From NCBI GenBank assembly GCA_000507305.1, contig DF239617.1, positions 113,801-177,800 on the forward strand: a stretch of 64,000 bases of DNA, written 5' to 3'. A program made the translations under genes and the position numbers. The notes below the pieces were generated by a model. That model was not told the origin of the DNA. It saw only the letters and a program-made list of their open reading frames with translations, and did not search any database. Source of the stretch: Breviolum minutum Mf 1.05b.01. Taxonomy: Eukaryota > Sar > Dinophyceae > Suessiales > Symbiodiniaceae. Numbering within the stretch: position 1 is the first letter of the stretch; each line of letters starts with the position of its first letter. Below, one piece after another: positions 1 to 10,191 of the stretch.

Positions 1-266
1 CAAGGGTCATTGAAGGAGACGACACTTGTGGCTAAACCACAAATGGATATTGTACGTACGTCAGCAATACTTAATGTACAGCAGCAATATTGAGATTCCT
101 GTAACATCTTTTAAAGATGTCATTAGTTCATATGGTGCAGGCAACATGTATTTTTGCACCATACAAGTACAGTATATAAGGTTCCATGAGATTTGCAATG
201 ATCATACTGATATTGCTTACATGCTGTTACATGTACCAAAATTGTTAAATCACCATACATGTCAAG

Positions 267-369
267 CTAGTTGGTGGTTTCAAATATTTTTGATTTTCAC
301 CCCGAACCTTGGGGAAGATTTCCAATTTGACTAATATTTTTCAGATGGGTTGGTTCAACCACCAACCAG
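267..369 (+). repeat. Family A inverted-repeat element, copy 1
   Basis: Family A is a ~100-bp element. It begins with TTGGTGGTTTCAA or GGTGGTGGCAACTCAA, has a core of TTCACCCCGAA then TTGGGGAAGAT, and ends with TTTCAGATGGGTTG then AACCACCAACTAG. The ends are inverted repeats. There are eleven copies in the window, all in this orientation. No protein is encoded, so it fits a non-autonomous (MITE-like) element. Confidence 0.8.
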
Positions 370-723
370 CAATTGTGTGAATGCATGTAATATACATAGG
401 CATTCAGGCATTCATGTGTTGATGACCCAGTTGAAAGGCCATAGATTTGGTCACATGAAAACCACGTGACTACAATGAGAGTTTCATGATAAGAAACCTA
501 ACATCAATGATCTTAGATCAAAGGTGGGGAACTATATTATACCTGTAATATCAAAAAGTATATGTAAATTGAATGATTCAACATTTTTTTCACCCAGTAA
601 TGTTTTTTTCCTATCCTTGGATGACAATCTAGGAAGAAACTCGGTTGTACAGAGTTGAATAGTATTTTTTCGTGACCAGTCTAAACATTATTTCTGTAGA
701 CATATCTCCGGATCTCATTTCCG
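370..723. other. No gene recognised
   Basis: AT-rich sequence with no coherent reading frame, tRNA-like fold or repeat family that I can support. Confidence 0.4.
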
Positions 724-819
724 CAGACCCACCTGTATATTGAGATCAGTGAGAAACAGGAGATGAATGATGCCATTACAACAGAGGATCGCCAAAGGTT
801 GTTTCACAAGATTCAGTAG
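724..819 (+). CDS. Candidate coding exon, unknown protein
   Basis: The frame after a TTTCCGCAG acceptor-like site is protein-like and hydrophilic (LYIEISEKQEMN, then TTEDRQRLFHK) and ends in TAG at 817. A GTTGTT donor-like site at 798 could end the exon earlier. A second coherent frame follows at about 859-1067 (DSITLPAKKAELFQQ). The phases of the two do not join simply, so I do not merge them. No family recognised. Confidence 0.25.
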   Translation, partial: QTHLYIEISEKQEMNDAITTEDRQRLFHKIQ

Positions 820-1067
820 ATGTAATACAAAGGGGCCGACCCACCCACTTCGCTGAAAGGATTCCATTACCCTGCCAGCCAAAAAAGCAGAACTTTTCCA
901 GCAGCGTTTACCAGAAGGTAAAAAAGTGTTTCATACATTTCTCAATGAAATCCTACAGAAAAAGTACTGGATACCTTCGAGCAATCTCGACAGGCTGTTG
1001 ACAAAATCCTGCACCAGCTGCTGTGAAAAGAAATATCCCATGACTCAGAATGTTTTCACCAGTGGTT

Positions 1068-1907
1068 AACCAAAATTTTCTCCCATCAACCATAGCTTCC
1101 ATTTGATGCCATCATGAGTTTCCCCTTCCCCAAGCTGCCCGGGGAGTTGACGAGTTGACCAATCGACCAGGCTGGAGTTCAACTGGAACTCGCACAGGCG
1201 ATGGAGGCACTTTGATGATTTTTGTTCGGAATTCTGGCATCTTTGGGGAGGATCATTGTTGGGGTATCTGTTGGGAATTCTGCAATTTTTGTTGGAATCT
1301 GTTAGATTTTTGTTGGAATTCTCATTTAATTGTAGTTTGAGGTATCCATGTGTTGGGGTCATTTTTGAGTCATAGGCAGCTCCCCGGTTTCTTGGGCAAA
1401 CCTGGCTGTGGAATCTGGAATACGCATGGATCCTTCAAGGGCCTAGTCCTCCGCAAGTATTGGAACCCAAGAATTGTCATACTGAGTTCATGGCATGTGC
1501 CATATACTTTGACGTAAGTTGGTTGATTGATTTTCAGGGGGGTTCTCCACTGAGAACTCTAGTGAAATCCATTTCATAAACCTTTCATTGAATTTCAAAG
1601 TGATTCAAAATCATTTTCTCGCTTTAGTATTTGCGAGTTGAATTCGCAACAATACGGGATGTGGCTCCCAAAAACAAACAGCTTCCAGCAAAGTCTTCGA
1701 ATGGCAGAACTGAAGGCATTTCTCATGATTCACTTCTGAAATCGCTGTAGTTGGTCCCCAAAAACGTATTATGATATTTATTGAGCTTCATATTCATGTA
1801 TTTTTCCTCTCATCTTTTCTTTCATCTTCATTGAACATCTATATTCTATACAGTAAATGTCTTTAGGTTTCCAATTGGAGCCCCTTTTTTTTCCTCCCGG
1901 GTCCCGG
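1068..1907. other. No gene recognised
   Basis: The short open frames on both strands have unconvincing composition. No dispersed repeat copy was recognised. Confidence 0.35.
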
Positions 1908-2036
1908 GTTGAAGCCAACCAGCACAAGGACCACGATGTTGACAGCATCAAACGGCTTTTACCTGTTGCTGGAAATCTGGGAGTCGATCCCAAGGAGATT
2001 TCGACCGATTTCCATCCGAAAAATCCGTGGGTTTGA
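1908..2036 (+). CDS. Candidate coding exon, unknown protein
   Basis: A 42-codon frame ends in TGA at 2034. It reads as ordinary soluble protein: VEANQHKDHDVDSIKRLL, then VAGNLGVDPKEISTDF. The frame is also open upstream through a pyrimidine-rich tract (1881-1899) that would suit a 3' splice site. The overlapping 62-codon frame at 1909 is less protein-like. Family unknown. Confidence 0.35.
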   Translation, partial: VEANQHKDHDVDSIKRLLPVAGNLGVDPKEISTDFHPKNPWV

Positions 2037-2152
2037 TCACCCCAGATCCGTGGGGTTTTACCGTAACGGTGGAACCCCCAAGAAAGGCCCCTAACGCCCC
2101 CGGTTTAGGATTCTAATTTGCCCAGATTTTGCATGCTTTTTTTTTAAATGAA

Positions 2153-2258
2153 GGTGGTGGTTTCAAATATATGTTTTGAATTTTCACCCTAAATTGGACA
2201 TGATCCAATTTGACTTGCGCATATTTTGCAAATGGGTTGAAACTCAACCACCAATTAG
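2153..2258 (+). repeat. Family A element, copy 2
   Basis: It has GGTGGTGGTTTCAA at the left and AACTCAACCACCAATTAG at the right. The middle is diverged (ACCCTAAATTGGACATG). No clear target-site duplication. Confidence 0.7.
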
Positions 2259-2654
2259 TATTTTATGTATGATTTCACACGAGTGTGGATGATTTTTTAT
2301 ATAAACCTGGATCCAAAGTTTACTAAGACATGACATGACCGACATGCCTTCATAAATTGGATCCTGGGTTTTTCCGAGGGCTGAACCTTCAACTTCCATT
2401 CACTAAGATGAGTCGTTATGAGACAGGAGCCACTGATCTAGCAACTGGATGTTGAAGTTGGTAACAGATAGATGTATGATGATGTACGTAGTTTGCCCTA
2501 CATGTTTGATTGCAATGATGTAATGTAGCTTGTTTGCTTGAAATGGACGTGTAAACATCCAATTTTGGGTAGACATGAGATGACCTGAGAATGCGGCAGT
2601 TGAATCATCTACAATGTCAACTGCTGGCAATCCTCAAAATCTGATCAGTTACAC

Positions 2655-2747
2655 ACCTGAAAACTAACATGACAATGAAACAACAACCAGTTGAAGATGC
2701 ATTTCCTATTAACATAGGGATTTTCCACTGTCATGTTAGTTTTCGGG
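2655..2747. repeat. Family D inverted-repeat element, copy 1
   Basis: Family D is a ~100-bp foldback centred on AACTAACAT...ATGTTAGTT arms, usually bounded by TACCCTC/GAGGGTA or CCCCTGA/TCAGGGG. Here the arms are CCTGAAAACTAACATGACA and TGTCATGTTAGTTTTCGGG. Confidence 0.7.
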
Positions 2748-2984
2748 ACTGCAAGCTAGTCAATTTGTTTCTCAAATATTTGAAAGACTTTGGATCCAGA
2801 CACTCAACTGCAGACAGTCTTTCCATGGCTCAACAGGGATCTGATCAATTTCCTGATGGTTTGTTGTAGATTCCTAGATATACATTAAGAACATCCAACT
2901 TGCCTTGATCACTTATGGGAACTCGAACAACCTCTGAGTGGAAATGTTTGGCCTTTAAAAAAGGATCCTTCAAAACTCCATGTT

Positions 2985-3104
2985 ATATGGGGGTTTCCTA
3001 AAATGGTGGTACCCTCAAAAACACCCCAAAATGACCATTTTAATATATTTTTAGTAAGAAAACCAATGGTTGTTGGGTACCACCATTTTAAGAAACCCCT
3101 ATAT
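2985..3104. repeat. Family B inverted-repeat element, copy 1
   Basis: Family B is a ~105-130-bp element with ends like ATATGGGTGTTTCC and GGAAACACCCATAT. This copy runs from ATATGGGGGTTTCCTAAAAT to CATTTTAAGAAACCCCTATA, with inner inverted GGTGGTACCC/GGGTACCACC. Confidence 0.8.
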
Positions 3105-3290
3105 GTAGTATCCAGTTTTCACAGAAAAAATCAGGATTTGTCAGAATCTCAATTTTGGGGATAATTTGGGGGTCATGGCATCCCCCCCAACTGATTTTGA
3201 CACCAGGAGCTTGCCTCTGCTAAACGCATTTTGAGTTTTGAGGCCTCCGTTGAACCCGTTTGGAGGTGGAAAGTTGTCACCGAAAAAGGA

Positions 3291-3421
3291 GCGTTTCAAA
3301 TCTTTTACCCTCCAGTAAACTAACATGGCAATAGACAATCCCCATTTTTAATAGGGAATACATCTTCAACAAGTCCATTTTCCATTGCCATGTTAGTTTG
3401 CCAGAGGGTAAAAGGAAACGC
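3291..3421. repeat. Family D element, copy 2 (long arms)
   Basis: The best-preserved family D foldback. Arms extend from GCGTTTC (3291) and TTTTACCCTCCAGTAAAC through CTAACATGGCAAT, mirrored by ATTGCCATGTTAG and GCCAGAGGGTAAAAGG to GAAACGC (3415-3421). Confidence 0.8.
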
Positions 3422-4383
3422 TTGAGTAGTTGAAAGGAAGTTCCCCAGTTTGTCTGAAACTTTCATTTTGAAGGTATGCATTCTGTAGTTGAAGAGAAGA
3501 TGGAGAAAAGTGAGGTCTCACCTTTCAACACTTTTTTTTTTGGGGGTGGTGGCACCGGGCTCCAGTCGACCATCAAATTGGATGAGCTTGGTATAATTTA
3601 AAAAAATCACCCACCCAACCTGACTTTACAGCCTCAGGGCCTAACACTTGGTCCGAGCGGTGGTTGGAAGACGCTGCTACATATATTAGTTATGGGGGGG
3701 TCTGTAATATGAACCTCAATTGCCGCAGTTTTTCAGAAATTTGAACATCACACATGAAAGGATGCGTTTGGTGTCTCAAGGGAATCATACACAACATCAA
3801 CAATGAATCTTATACTCTTCACTTTGATGGGTGTTTTTGTAGAGGCAGTCGATCAACCTACATTCGGAATATGTTGATCCTATCAGTTGAAGTACCTTGA
3901 GGTGAAAGGGTGCAATTCCCACGTTGGGATACTTTAGTAAGAGACTATAAGAAACTCCATTCATTGAAGGAACCCGCGGGTTGGCATACAAACGCCAAGC
4001 AGCTAAGCTTTTTTGATGGATCAGTTGGATGTCGTACGTAAGAGTGATTTTATCCCACATATCCAAGAAAGTTAAAACACACCCGTAGAGCACACCCCAG
4101 GCAATCCCCCTAGCCAACTATGAAAGAAATCCTTTTATAGCCCGTTAGTAAAGGTTTAGGGGTGTGTTCCAAAGGTGTGTTGAAACAACCTTAGAATATA
4201 GATACTTTCAGAATTTCACCATGTTGTTTTTTGGGGGGGATTTGTTTTTACCCCAGCTGTAAGTAAGGGATGTTTGTAAATAAATCCTCCAACTGGTGGT
4301 CTTTTTGTAGCCTTCTCAAGATTGAGATGAGCTCGATGTTTTTTAGGTAATTTAATGAAGTGCTCCGTTTGGTAATACTCAGT

Positions 4384-4492
4384 TACACTCCAGAAATCTA
4401 ATATAGCAATGGAAAACGGACCCTTTAAAGATGTATTTCCTATTGAACATGGGGATATTCCAGCAATCGCTATGTTAGTTTACCAGAGGGTA
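4384..4492. repeat. Family D element, copy 3
   Basis: Diverged left arm (CTCCAGAAATCTAATATAGC) and well-kept right arm (GCTATGTTAGTTTACCAGAG). It ends about 40 bp before a family C element. Confidence 0.65.
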
Positions 4493-4534
4493 TATGGCAG
4501 TATATGTTGCTGACCTTGAAACAATTGAAATGTC

Positions 4535-4658
4535 ATCCTGGAACCCCAAACAACCATTTATAAATGGATGTTTCAATTGGATGATTCCAAATCTTTATAT
4601 AGAAAATGGTTGTTTCACCAAACATCCATTAAAAAATGGTTGTTTGGGGTACCAGGAT
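4535..4658. repeat. Family C inverted-repeat element, copy 1
   Basis: Terminal arms ATCCTGGAACCCCAAACAAC and GTTGTTTGGGGTACCAGGAT. AAATGTC occurs just left (4528-4534) and again at 4664-4670, a probable 7-bp target-site duplication displaced by a few bases on the right. Confidence 0.75.
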
Positions 4659-4679
4659 TATATAAATGTCGTTTTGCAG

Positions 4680-4788
4680 GCAGCCCGTGCGTCAGATGGA
4701 CCTCTGCAGGTACAGCAAGACCTCGTCGAAGAAGTTGACACAGTACGTGTGGACCTCAGCCTTTCCACTGACCCTACCGTTGTTACAG
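4680..4788 (+). CDS. Candidate internal exon, unknown protein
   Basis: A clean exon shape: acceptor GTTTTGCAG, 109 nt open in one frame, donor GTTAGT at 4789. The peptide is acidic and regular (AARASDGPLQVQQDLVEE, then VDTVRVDLSLSTDPTVVT). It starts in phase 0 and leaves phase 1. The preceding family C element ends 21 bp upstream. Confidence 0.45.
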
Positions 4789-4850
4789 GTTAGTGGCATG
4801 TCCAATTCCAATAAACTCGTGCGTAATTAGTAGGGAGTTGCATCCATAAT

Positions 4851-5012
4851 ATGGTTTTTATGTGTTTTTATGTGTTTTTATTTGTTTTTATGTGTTTTTA
4901 TTTGTTTTTATTTTTTCTATTTTTTCATATGTTTTCATATTTTTTGATATTTTTTCATATTTTTTTCATTTTTTCATATTTTTTCTTATTTTTTCAAATA
5001 TTTTTTCATATT
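4851..5012. repeat. T-rich low-complexity tract
   Basis: Imperfect tandem TTTTTATGTG and TTTTTTCATAT units. The long frames read through it (F/Y/V-rich peptides) are low-complexity artefacts. It could serve as an extended polypyrimidine tract for an acceptor at about 5024. Confidence 0.75.
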
Positions 5013-5024
5013 TTGGCTTCAGCT

Positions 5025-5099
5025 GTGATGAGATACCTTGTAGTGGGGTACCCCACCCTCTTGAATGACATATGGAAAAAACTGTTTCAAAGAGTTTAA
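5025..5099 (+). CDS. Candidate terminal exon
   Basis: After TTTTGGCTTCAG the frame AVMRYLVVGYPTLLNDIWKK continues to a TAA stop at 5097. Composition is protein-like, but the piece is short and joined to nothing certain. Confidence 0.25.
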   Translation: MMRYLVVGYPTLLNDIWKKLFQRV

Positions 5100-5305
5100 G
5101 AATGGATGACTGGAATGTTTACCTTTTTCTTTTTGTTGGATGTGTTTACCAGCAAAGAGGGTTTGCCATTGATTATGTTGATGAAGATTCCCAGCGCACC
5201 ACACTGTATTTGATGGGCCTGATGGGTTATCTAATATATTAACTGCATGCCGGATGCTGTTCATCAACAGTATCCCCTAAGATCTAGCATGAATTTGAAG
5301 ATGCT

Positions 5306-5380
5306 TCTGTTGATGGAAGAAATCCTGCACCACCTGTGCCAAAACCTTGTAAATAATGGGATAAACTACCAACCTCAACT
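5306..5380. repeat. Family E element, copy 1 (3' truncated)
   Basis: Family E begins with TACTGTTGATGG and ends with CCATCAACAGTA. The inside commonly holds TCCTGCACCA and TAATGGGATAAACTACCAAC. This copy has the left half only. Confidence 0.65.
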
Positions 5381-5383
5381 AGC

Positions 5384-6215
5384 CCCAAAAATTGTTGCAG
5401 CTTGCCGAGCCCCTTGGTTTCAGGGAGAGTTGTGGGTTGCAAAATCCATGCATTTTCAGCTTCGGAAGTAGGTTCAACTTTGGAAGTGTTCTAAAGACTT
5501 CAATGTCAAAGATGCCGGGATGGATCCTTTAACAATGGGTTTCATCATTACTTGTCGTTTTTTTTGGTGTTAAGTCGCATTTTTAGCTGCAACAGCCGAC
5601 AGAAACACTAGTAGATAGAAGGTACTTCAATTTGTAAGAGTTGATTTTCACCATGATGCACTGACTTTTCCACTAGCGAAGGGTGCCCATCAAAGGAACT
5701 TGAAAACTTCCTAATTTTTCCTACCTTGTTGTCATTTTCCTGTCAATCCCATACCTCTGGGCCGAGAGTGTGTGCAAAACACGTCATCCCAAACTGTCAG
5801 GTAGCATGCTTACACAACTTGCAGAGTCTGTGGCAAAAGTGGAGGACGGGATCATATAAATTGCGTGCCGGACAAAATTGGGTGTTTCATTGACAAGTAG
5901 ATCCGAGCGGTAGCCAGAGTGAAATGATAGTGCCAATTGCAAAGTGTTCTTCCATTGTATTCCTACATGAGCAGTGACCAAAATCCTGGTTATTGAATGT
6001 ATCTAGGGGGTCATACTACCCGGTGTTGTGGCAAATGGGAGATATAAGAAGTCATTATGAAGGATCCCTATTAACCAACCAGTATCATGTCACAAGACTC
6101 CTCAGATTGTTTGGAACCACAGATTTCAAGCACCAGCGGGCTGCTTCAACTTAAGTGATACTTAGGTTCCATCAAGGGATTCGGGAATTCATATGCAATT
6201 CCTTTTTCCCTCCAC
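5384..6215. other. No gene recognised
   Basis: Several short frames on both strands, none convincingly protein-like. No member of the dispersed repeat families was found. Confidence 0.3.
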
Positions 6216-6218
6216 TGA

Positions 6219-6437
6219 CAACAACAAGAACCACTTCCTATCACCCCTGCACTTGCTAGCTGTAAAACTCGGAGAATTTTCCATGCCGAATCCATGAAGT
6301 GTAAAAGAGATTCGACTTTCACGGTAAAAAAAGAGATCCCTAAGGAGCAAGCAGCTTCCAAGTTTGGTAAAGATGTTGCCAAAGATGCCGTGCGGGAACT
6401 TGGACAGCTTCACTCCGTTCACTTTTGGGGCCTTTGA
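6219..6437 (+). CDS. Candidate coding exon, unknown protein
   Basis: A 72-codon frame ends in TGA at 6435. Its C-terminal half is strongly protein-like, Lys/Glu-rich and probably helical (TVKKEIPKEQAASKFGKDVA, then KDAVRELGQLHSVHFWG). An internal ATG lies at 6294. The 187-codon frame on the opposite strand overlaps it and also runs through a family B element, so I treat that one as the shadow. A family B element begins 22 bp downstream. Confidence 0.35.
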   Translation, partial: QQQEPLPITPALASCKTRRIFHAESMKCKRDSTFTVKKEIPKEQAASKFGKDVAKDAVRELGQLHSVHFWGL

Positions 6438-6458
6438 CAACTTCTTGGCCGTTGAAAT

Positions 6459-6557
6459 GGGTGTTTCCTTAAATGGTGGTACACCCATTTCACACCCCAA
6501 GTGCTGATCATTTTTCGTAGGAAAAACCAATGGTTGTTGGGTACCACAAATGAAACC
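6459..6557. repeat. Family B element, copy 2
   Basis: GGGTGTTTCCTTAAATGGTG at the left and TGGTTGTTGGGTACCAC then GAAACC at the right. The right terminus is eroded. Confidence 0.7.
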
Positions 6558-6999
6558 TAATAAATGAAGGCCTTGGAGAGATTCCTTTTCAGATTGCTTC
6601 ATTTTGTTTTTAGCTTTCCATGTTGCTAGGGGTGCGCATTGACATTGGAAGGTCGCTTGTAGATCCCAATGCAAGCACCGAACAAAAACACTTTGCTTCT
6701 GAGCAAAATGCTGGCTGGCAGTTCGTTCATTCCCAGCTGGAGTATTTAGCAAAAGGATGTATCAAATTGATTTAAATTGGTGACATGCATGTTCATGTTC
6801 TACGTTTCCGAGCAAACTCAACCTCACTCGAAATGGTTGTTTATTTTTGGAATCCTCCTCATGATATCATTCGACTATCTAATAGTGCCATTAAGTTTGC
6901 TTGGTGAATTATCCTCCTGGAAACTAACATATTCCCTTTCAAAGGTGCTTTTGAGTCGATGATTTTCCAAACTTCCCAGGATATGTTTCCTGGTTCCCT

Positions 7000-7132
7000 G
7001 GTACTTGGATGTCCCAGGACATTAGTAAAAGGTTAGTAAGAGGGTTATAACCTCAATATACCCCATTTGTAAGTATATAGGTTATAACCCATTTACTAGC
7101 CATTTACTGACTTCCTGGGACATCCAAGTACC
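7000..7132. repeat. Large palindromic element
   Basis: The arms start with GGTACTTGGATGTCCCAGGA and end with the mirror TCCTGGGACATCCAAGTACC. GGTTATAACC-type inner arms are separated by a short AT-rich centre. No reading frame. A singleton in this window. Confidence 0.8.
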
Positions 7133-7139
7133 CCGATGT

Positions 7140-7575
7140 TCTTGGAAAACACCAGCTAACCGTTGCAAACTCCTCAGGGTGTCCTCCAACGCATTGGTCC
7201 CGAGTTGGAAAGACGAGTGTTTGAACCTCGGGCGATTTCCGGAGCTTCCGGGGTCCCACCCCATGGGGTGAAACATGCATGTAGAATATACAACATGAAA
7301 TATGTGTATATACCTATAGAAACCATCTGACCTGTGTTTTGGGGGGGTTGACCTTGCATTTTATGGGTCAAATCTTCCAAAATATGGGTCATTTGGGTTC
7401 TAGGTATAAAAATATATTTATCTATTTGTTTGATATACGTGGTCCATTGATGTATACCGGCATAGCTTGTATTCATTTGGCGTAGAATGTATGTCGTTTA
7501 TGTATGGTTATGTTACTTTTAGGTATGATCCATACATCATATGTGGTATGCAGTTTCTTTTGTGTTCTCTTTTTG
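7140..7575. other. No gene recognised
   Basis: AT-rich, with ambiguous short frames only. Confidence 0.35.
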
Positions 7576-7648
7576 CAGGTGGGTTCAAAACATGTTATGA
7601 TTCTTTACCTATTTCGGGTGGAGAGGGAAGACTTTCAATGCAACTCAC

Positions 7649-7903
7649 ATGTTTCAGACGGGTTTCCCTACAAGTTTTACCATTTGTCATGACTTGTCAC
7701 ATGTTTCTGCCGTTGGGTTTTTTTGGGATGATCATCATCTATATAATCCAAAGGCACTAATTACGGACCATGGCCTTGAATTATGGAAGAAACATACTCT
7801 CCTGAGCAGCGTTCTAAATTCCACATGTATTCGTCACATCTTCCGCTTACTAGGACCTCCCACACCGACCTCACAAATCCTTACGACCCAAGGAGTACCG
7901 TAA
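7649..7903 (+). CDS. Possible coding segment, weak
   Basis: One of three overlapping + frames. Its middle (FFWDDHHLYNPKALITDHGL, then ELWKKHTLLSS) looks protein-like, but the end runs into the foldback at 7801-8058, so the true exon, if any, stops earlier. No family recognised. Confidence 0.2.
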   Translation: MFQTGFPTSFTICHDLSHVSAVGFFWDDHHLYNPKALITDHGLELWKKHTLLSSVLNSTCIRHIFRLLGPPTPTSQILTTQGVP

Positions 7904-8058
7904 AACTTGCAATAACTCTTTTGCCGTGAGCGCGCCGTAAGTCAAACAATGAAAAAACAGATGCCGTAAGCTAAAACCTGAGAAACGTAAGCGAACCGTA
8001 AGCTTTGCCGTAAGGATTGAATTAAGGAAACCGCAAAAGAATTTAGAACACCGCTCTC
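7801..8058. repeat. Foldback element with CCGTAAG repeats
   Basis: Imperfect inverted ends (GCGTTCTAAATTCC near 7808 and GAATTTAGAACACCGC near 8039). The interior carries several copies of GCCGTAAG or close variants between about 7915 and 8016. The purpose of the internal repeats is unknown. Confidence 0.6.
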
Positions 8059-8060
8059 CT

Positions 8061-8095
8061 GGGAACGATCACATATCCGATTTGTGATCGTTCCC
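8061..8095. repeat. Perfect 13-bp stem hairpin
   Basis: GGGAACGATCACA at 8061-8073 is mirrored exactly by TGTGATCGTTCCC at 8083-8095 around a 9-nt loop, immediately right of the CCGTAAG foldback. Confidence 0.8.
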
Positions 8096-8252
8096 TGGAG
8101 GGAAGCCCCATTCATTCATGGCTTCAAAATTGGGGAACTCCTCCATCTCAGGTGGGCCAAGTTGATGCCTCGCCTTGAGGGCATCCTGCAAGGTGGGAAA
8201 CCCATGGAAACATCACATGGTTTTTGATGGTAGATGTTTCCAAGGTAAGACA

Positions 8253-8392
8253 TACTGTTGATGGCAACCAGAAATCCGGCGAGGTTTAACCAGTTGAGGG
8301 AACGGTCGGTAGTTTAATCCCATTATTTACAGGGGTTTTAGCACCATCCCAAACGGTGGTTGGGAATGGGATTTCTGAACCATCAACAGTAC
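8253..8392. repeat. Family E element, copy 2 (complete)
   Basis: TACTGTTGATGG at the left and CCATCAACAGTAC at the right. The inner arms are AACCAGAAATCC and GGATTTCTG-like, with the TAATCCCATTATTTACAGGG core shared with other family E copies. Confidence 0.8.
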
Positions 8393-8739
8393 CACATTAT
8401 ATAGAATCATTTGCAGAAAAAACATCACTGAATTTGCCCCAGATACATCTAGATCCCGTTTGAAAGCGTGTAGCTACAAGTATTGTGTCTATTATGTTTT
8501 TTCCAGCGGAGTGAATATCGCCAAACCCACCTTCATATTTACACTTCATTTCCCACCCTCCTTAAAGAGTGAGGTGTTCTTCCATTGTAGCATTGTAGCA
8601 CCTCTCTTGAAAGCCAGGATGACATCTCATATCCCATAAGAAACTTCTCATTGCCGAAGGTCTGATCTCAAAGGTTTCGGAAGCTTCCAAGAAGGTGCAA
8701 ATCTCAGAGTCGTGACATTCATTACCAGATACATTCATG

Positions 8740-8860
8740 CCTGGTACCCTAAGCAACCATTTTTTAATGGATGTTTGGTGAAACAACCATTTTTTATGTA
8801 ATGATTTGGAATCATCCAGTTGAAACAACCATAAGAAACTGGTTGTTTGGAGTTCCAGGT
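8740..8860. repeat. Family C element, copy 2
   Basis: CCTGGTACCCTAAGCAACCA at the left, GGTTGTTTGGAGTTCCAGG at the right, with TTAATGGATGTTTGGTG inside. Confidence 0.75.
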
Positions 8861-9392
8861 GGTGATTATAAAAGTTTTGACTTACATGGGGCTGTCACTA
8901 AAAATGCGGGTGTGTTCCCTGAAATTTGATGTACAACTGCTACACTTGTGGAAACATCCGACATGCCCCCTGTTGTTGCATCCCTAATGAGGCAACCCAA
9001 CCGGCGAAACCAAAGACGTATGGTTTTGAAGTGGCGGACCTCAGCGGATCTACTGTGAAACCCTTCACCTTATGGTGGTTTTAGAATCGCAACATCTTCT
9101 CCAACTGGAGACCAATCAATTCAGCTTAAGGAAGCTCAGAATGATATAGATTGGAGGACAGCCGATGGACAAATGTTTGATGCTCCTGGTACATGCAATG
9201 GCTGGAACCAAGGGATGGACCGTTCCTTGGAACCAAGGGCAGAATTTCTCCGTGTCGTGGTCCATGGGACATTTTGTTCATTTTCAAGAACTGTCTCTGA
9301 AATCAAGGGAGAACATCCTGATTCTAATAAAAGGCGGTAGGTAACATACAATCACACAAGTGGTAATGATCTGGATCGAATCCTCGTATTTC

Positions 9393-9470
9393 GAGGCCTA
9401 TACCTTTGAAGATTTTGACTTGAATGGAGATGGCTACATCACTCGCGAGGAGTTTAACGAGGCGAAATTC
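9393..9470 (+). CDS. EF-hand exon
   Basis: The frame encodes FEAYTFEDFDLNGDGYITRE then EFNEAKF. Positions 9417-9452 give a canonical 12-residue EF-hand loop, DLNGDGYITREE: Asp1, Asn3, Asp5, Gly6, Ile8 and Glu12 are all present, with flanking helix-like sequence. EF-hand loops of this form bind Ca2+. Exon limits are approximate; the same frame stays open to 9573 but degenerates after about 9470. It lies just upstream of the EF-like and IQ-containing exons below, so it may belong to the same gene. Confidence 0.6.
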
Positions 9471-9781
9471 CCCAATTGTTGTGGGGGAAATTCCATGAAA
9501 TTCCCCACTTTTGGGGACTGGCAAAGGACAGTTTGGATCTATGCTTATATCTGTGGATCTAGGGAAGATGCTTGACGAAAAACTAAGCATCACGGAATAT
9601 ATTTGTAAATTGCATGTGAAAAAAAAAGCTCTACTGGCAATGAGATAGGGGGCCAGTGCATTAAATAAAAAGGCCCTACCTCGGCCCTATAGAAAAATCT
9701 GGCTAGACTATTTGGGGGGAGCACCAACCCATAAGGGGAGCACCAACCCCCCCATCAATCACGAAGGTTTAGTTGATTTAG

Positions 9782-10095
9782 GATCGATGGTTTCATCACA
9801 GCTGTGCATCACTTTTCCTTCCCAAAAGTTGCAGCATGGAATCGAAAAGGTGGCCCCCCTGTGAACAAGAAACCTATAGGTGGTGGCAACTCAAATATTT
9901 TTTATGTTCACCCCGAAAATTGGGGAAGATTCATGAAGATTCCCATTTTGACTCATATTTTTCAGATGGGTTGGTTCAACCACCAACTAGAAACCCATGT
10001 TTGAAGTACTTGAAAAACCTCGTTCTTTGGGGCCCAAGATGTGCCCAGGTTCGCAAGAAGATCTTGAGCGGACAACTGGACCGCAAGGGGTCGAT
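9782..10095 (+). CDS. Candidate exon split by a family A element
   Basis: After the acceptor-like TTGATTTAG the frame reads IDGFITAVHHFSFPK, then NRKGGPPVNKKP, and is interrupted at 9875. When 9875-9995 (element plus one duplication copy) is removed the frame continues PMFEVLEKPRSLGPKM to a TAG near 10093. The downstream part has a diverged duplicate at about 13405-13530. Removal of 121 nt is not a multiple of three, so the frame depends on exact excision. Function unknown. Confidence 0.4.
9868..9995 (+). repeat. Family A element copy 3 with 7-bp target duplication
   Basis: AGAAACC at 9868-9874 is repeated at 9989-9995 around TATAGGTGGTGGCAACTC...TTCAACCACCAACT. It sits inside a coding-looking frame. 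Confidence 0.85.
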
Positions 10096-10191
10096 GGACC
10101 TCGCAGTTAGCATTGCCTGAAATACTAGCAGCTAGCACCTGCCTCGAAACGGCAAGTGCAATTTTTTTCTGGAACTCTGTAGTACCTTCAG

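Noticed and set aside
4851..5068. Phe/Tyr/Val-rich frames resembling transmembrane segments
   Set aside because: Translation of a T-rich low-complexity tract.
6189..6752. 187-codon minus-strand frame
   Set aside because: It reads straight through a family B element and overlaps a better + strand frame (6219-6437). Composition is uneven; treated as a shadow.
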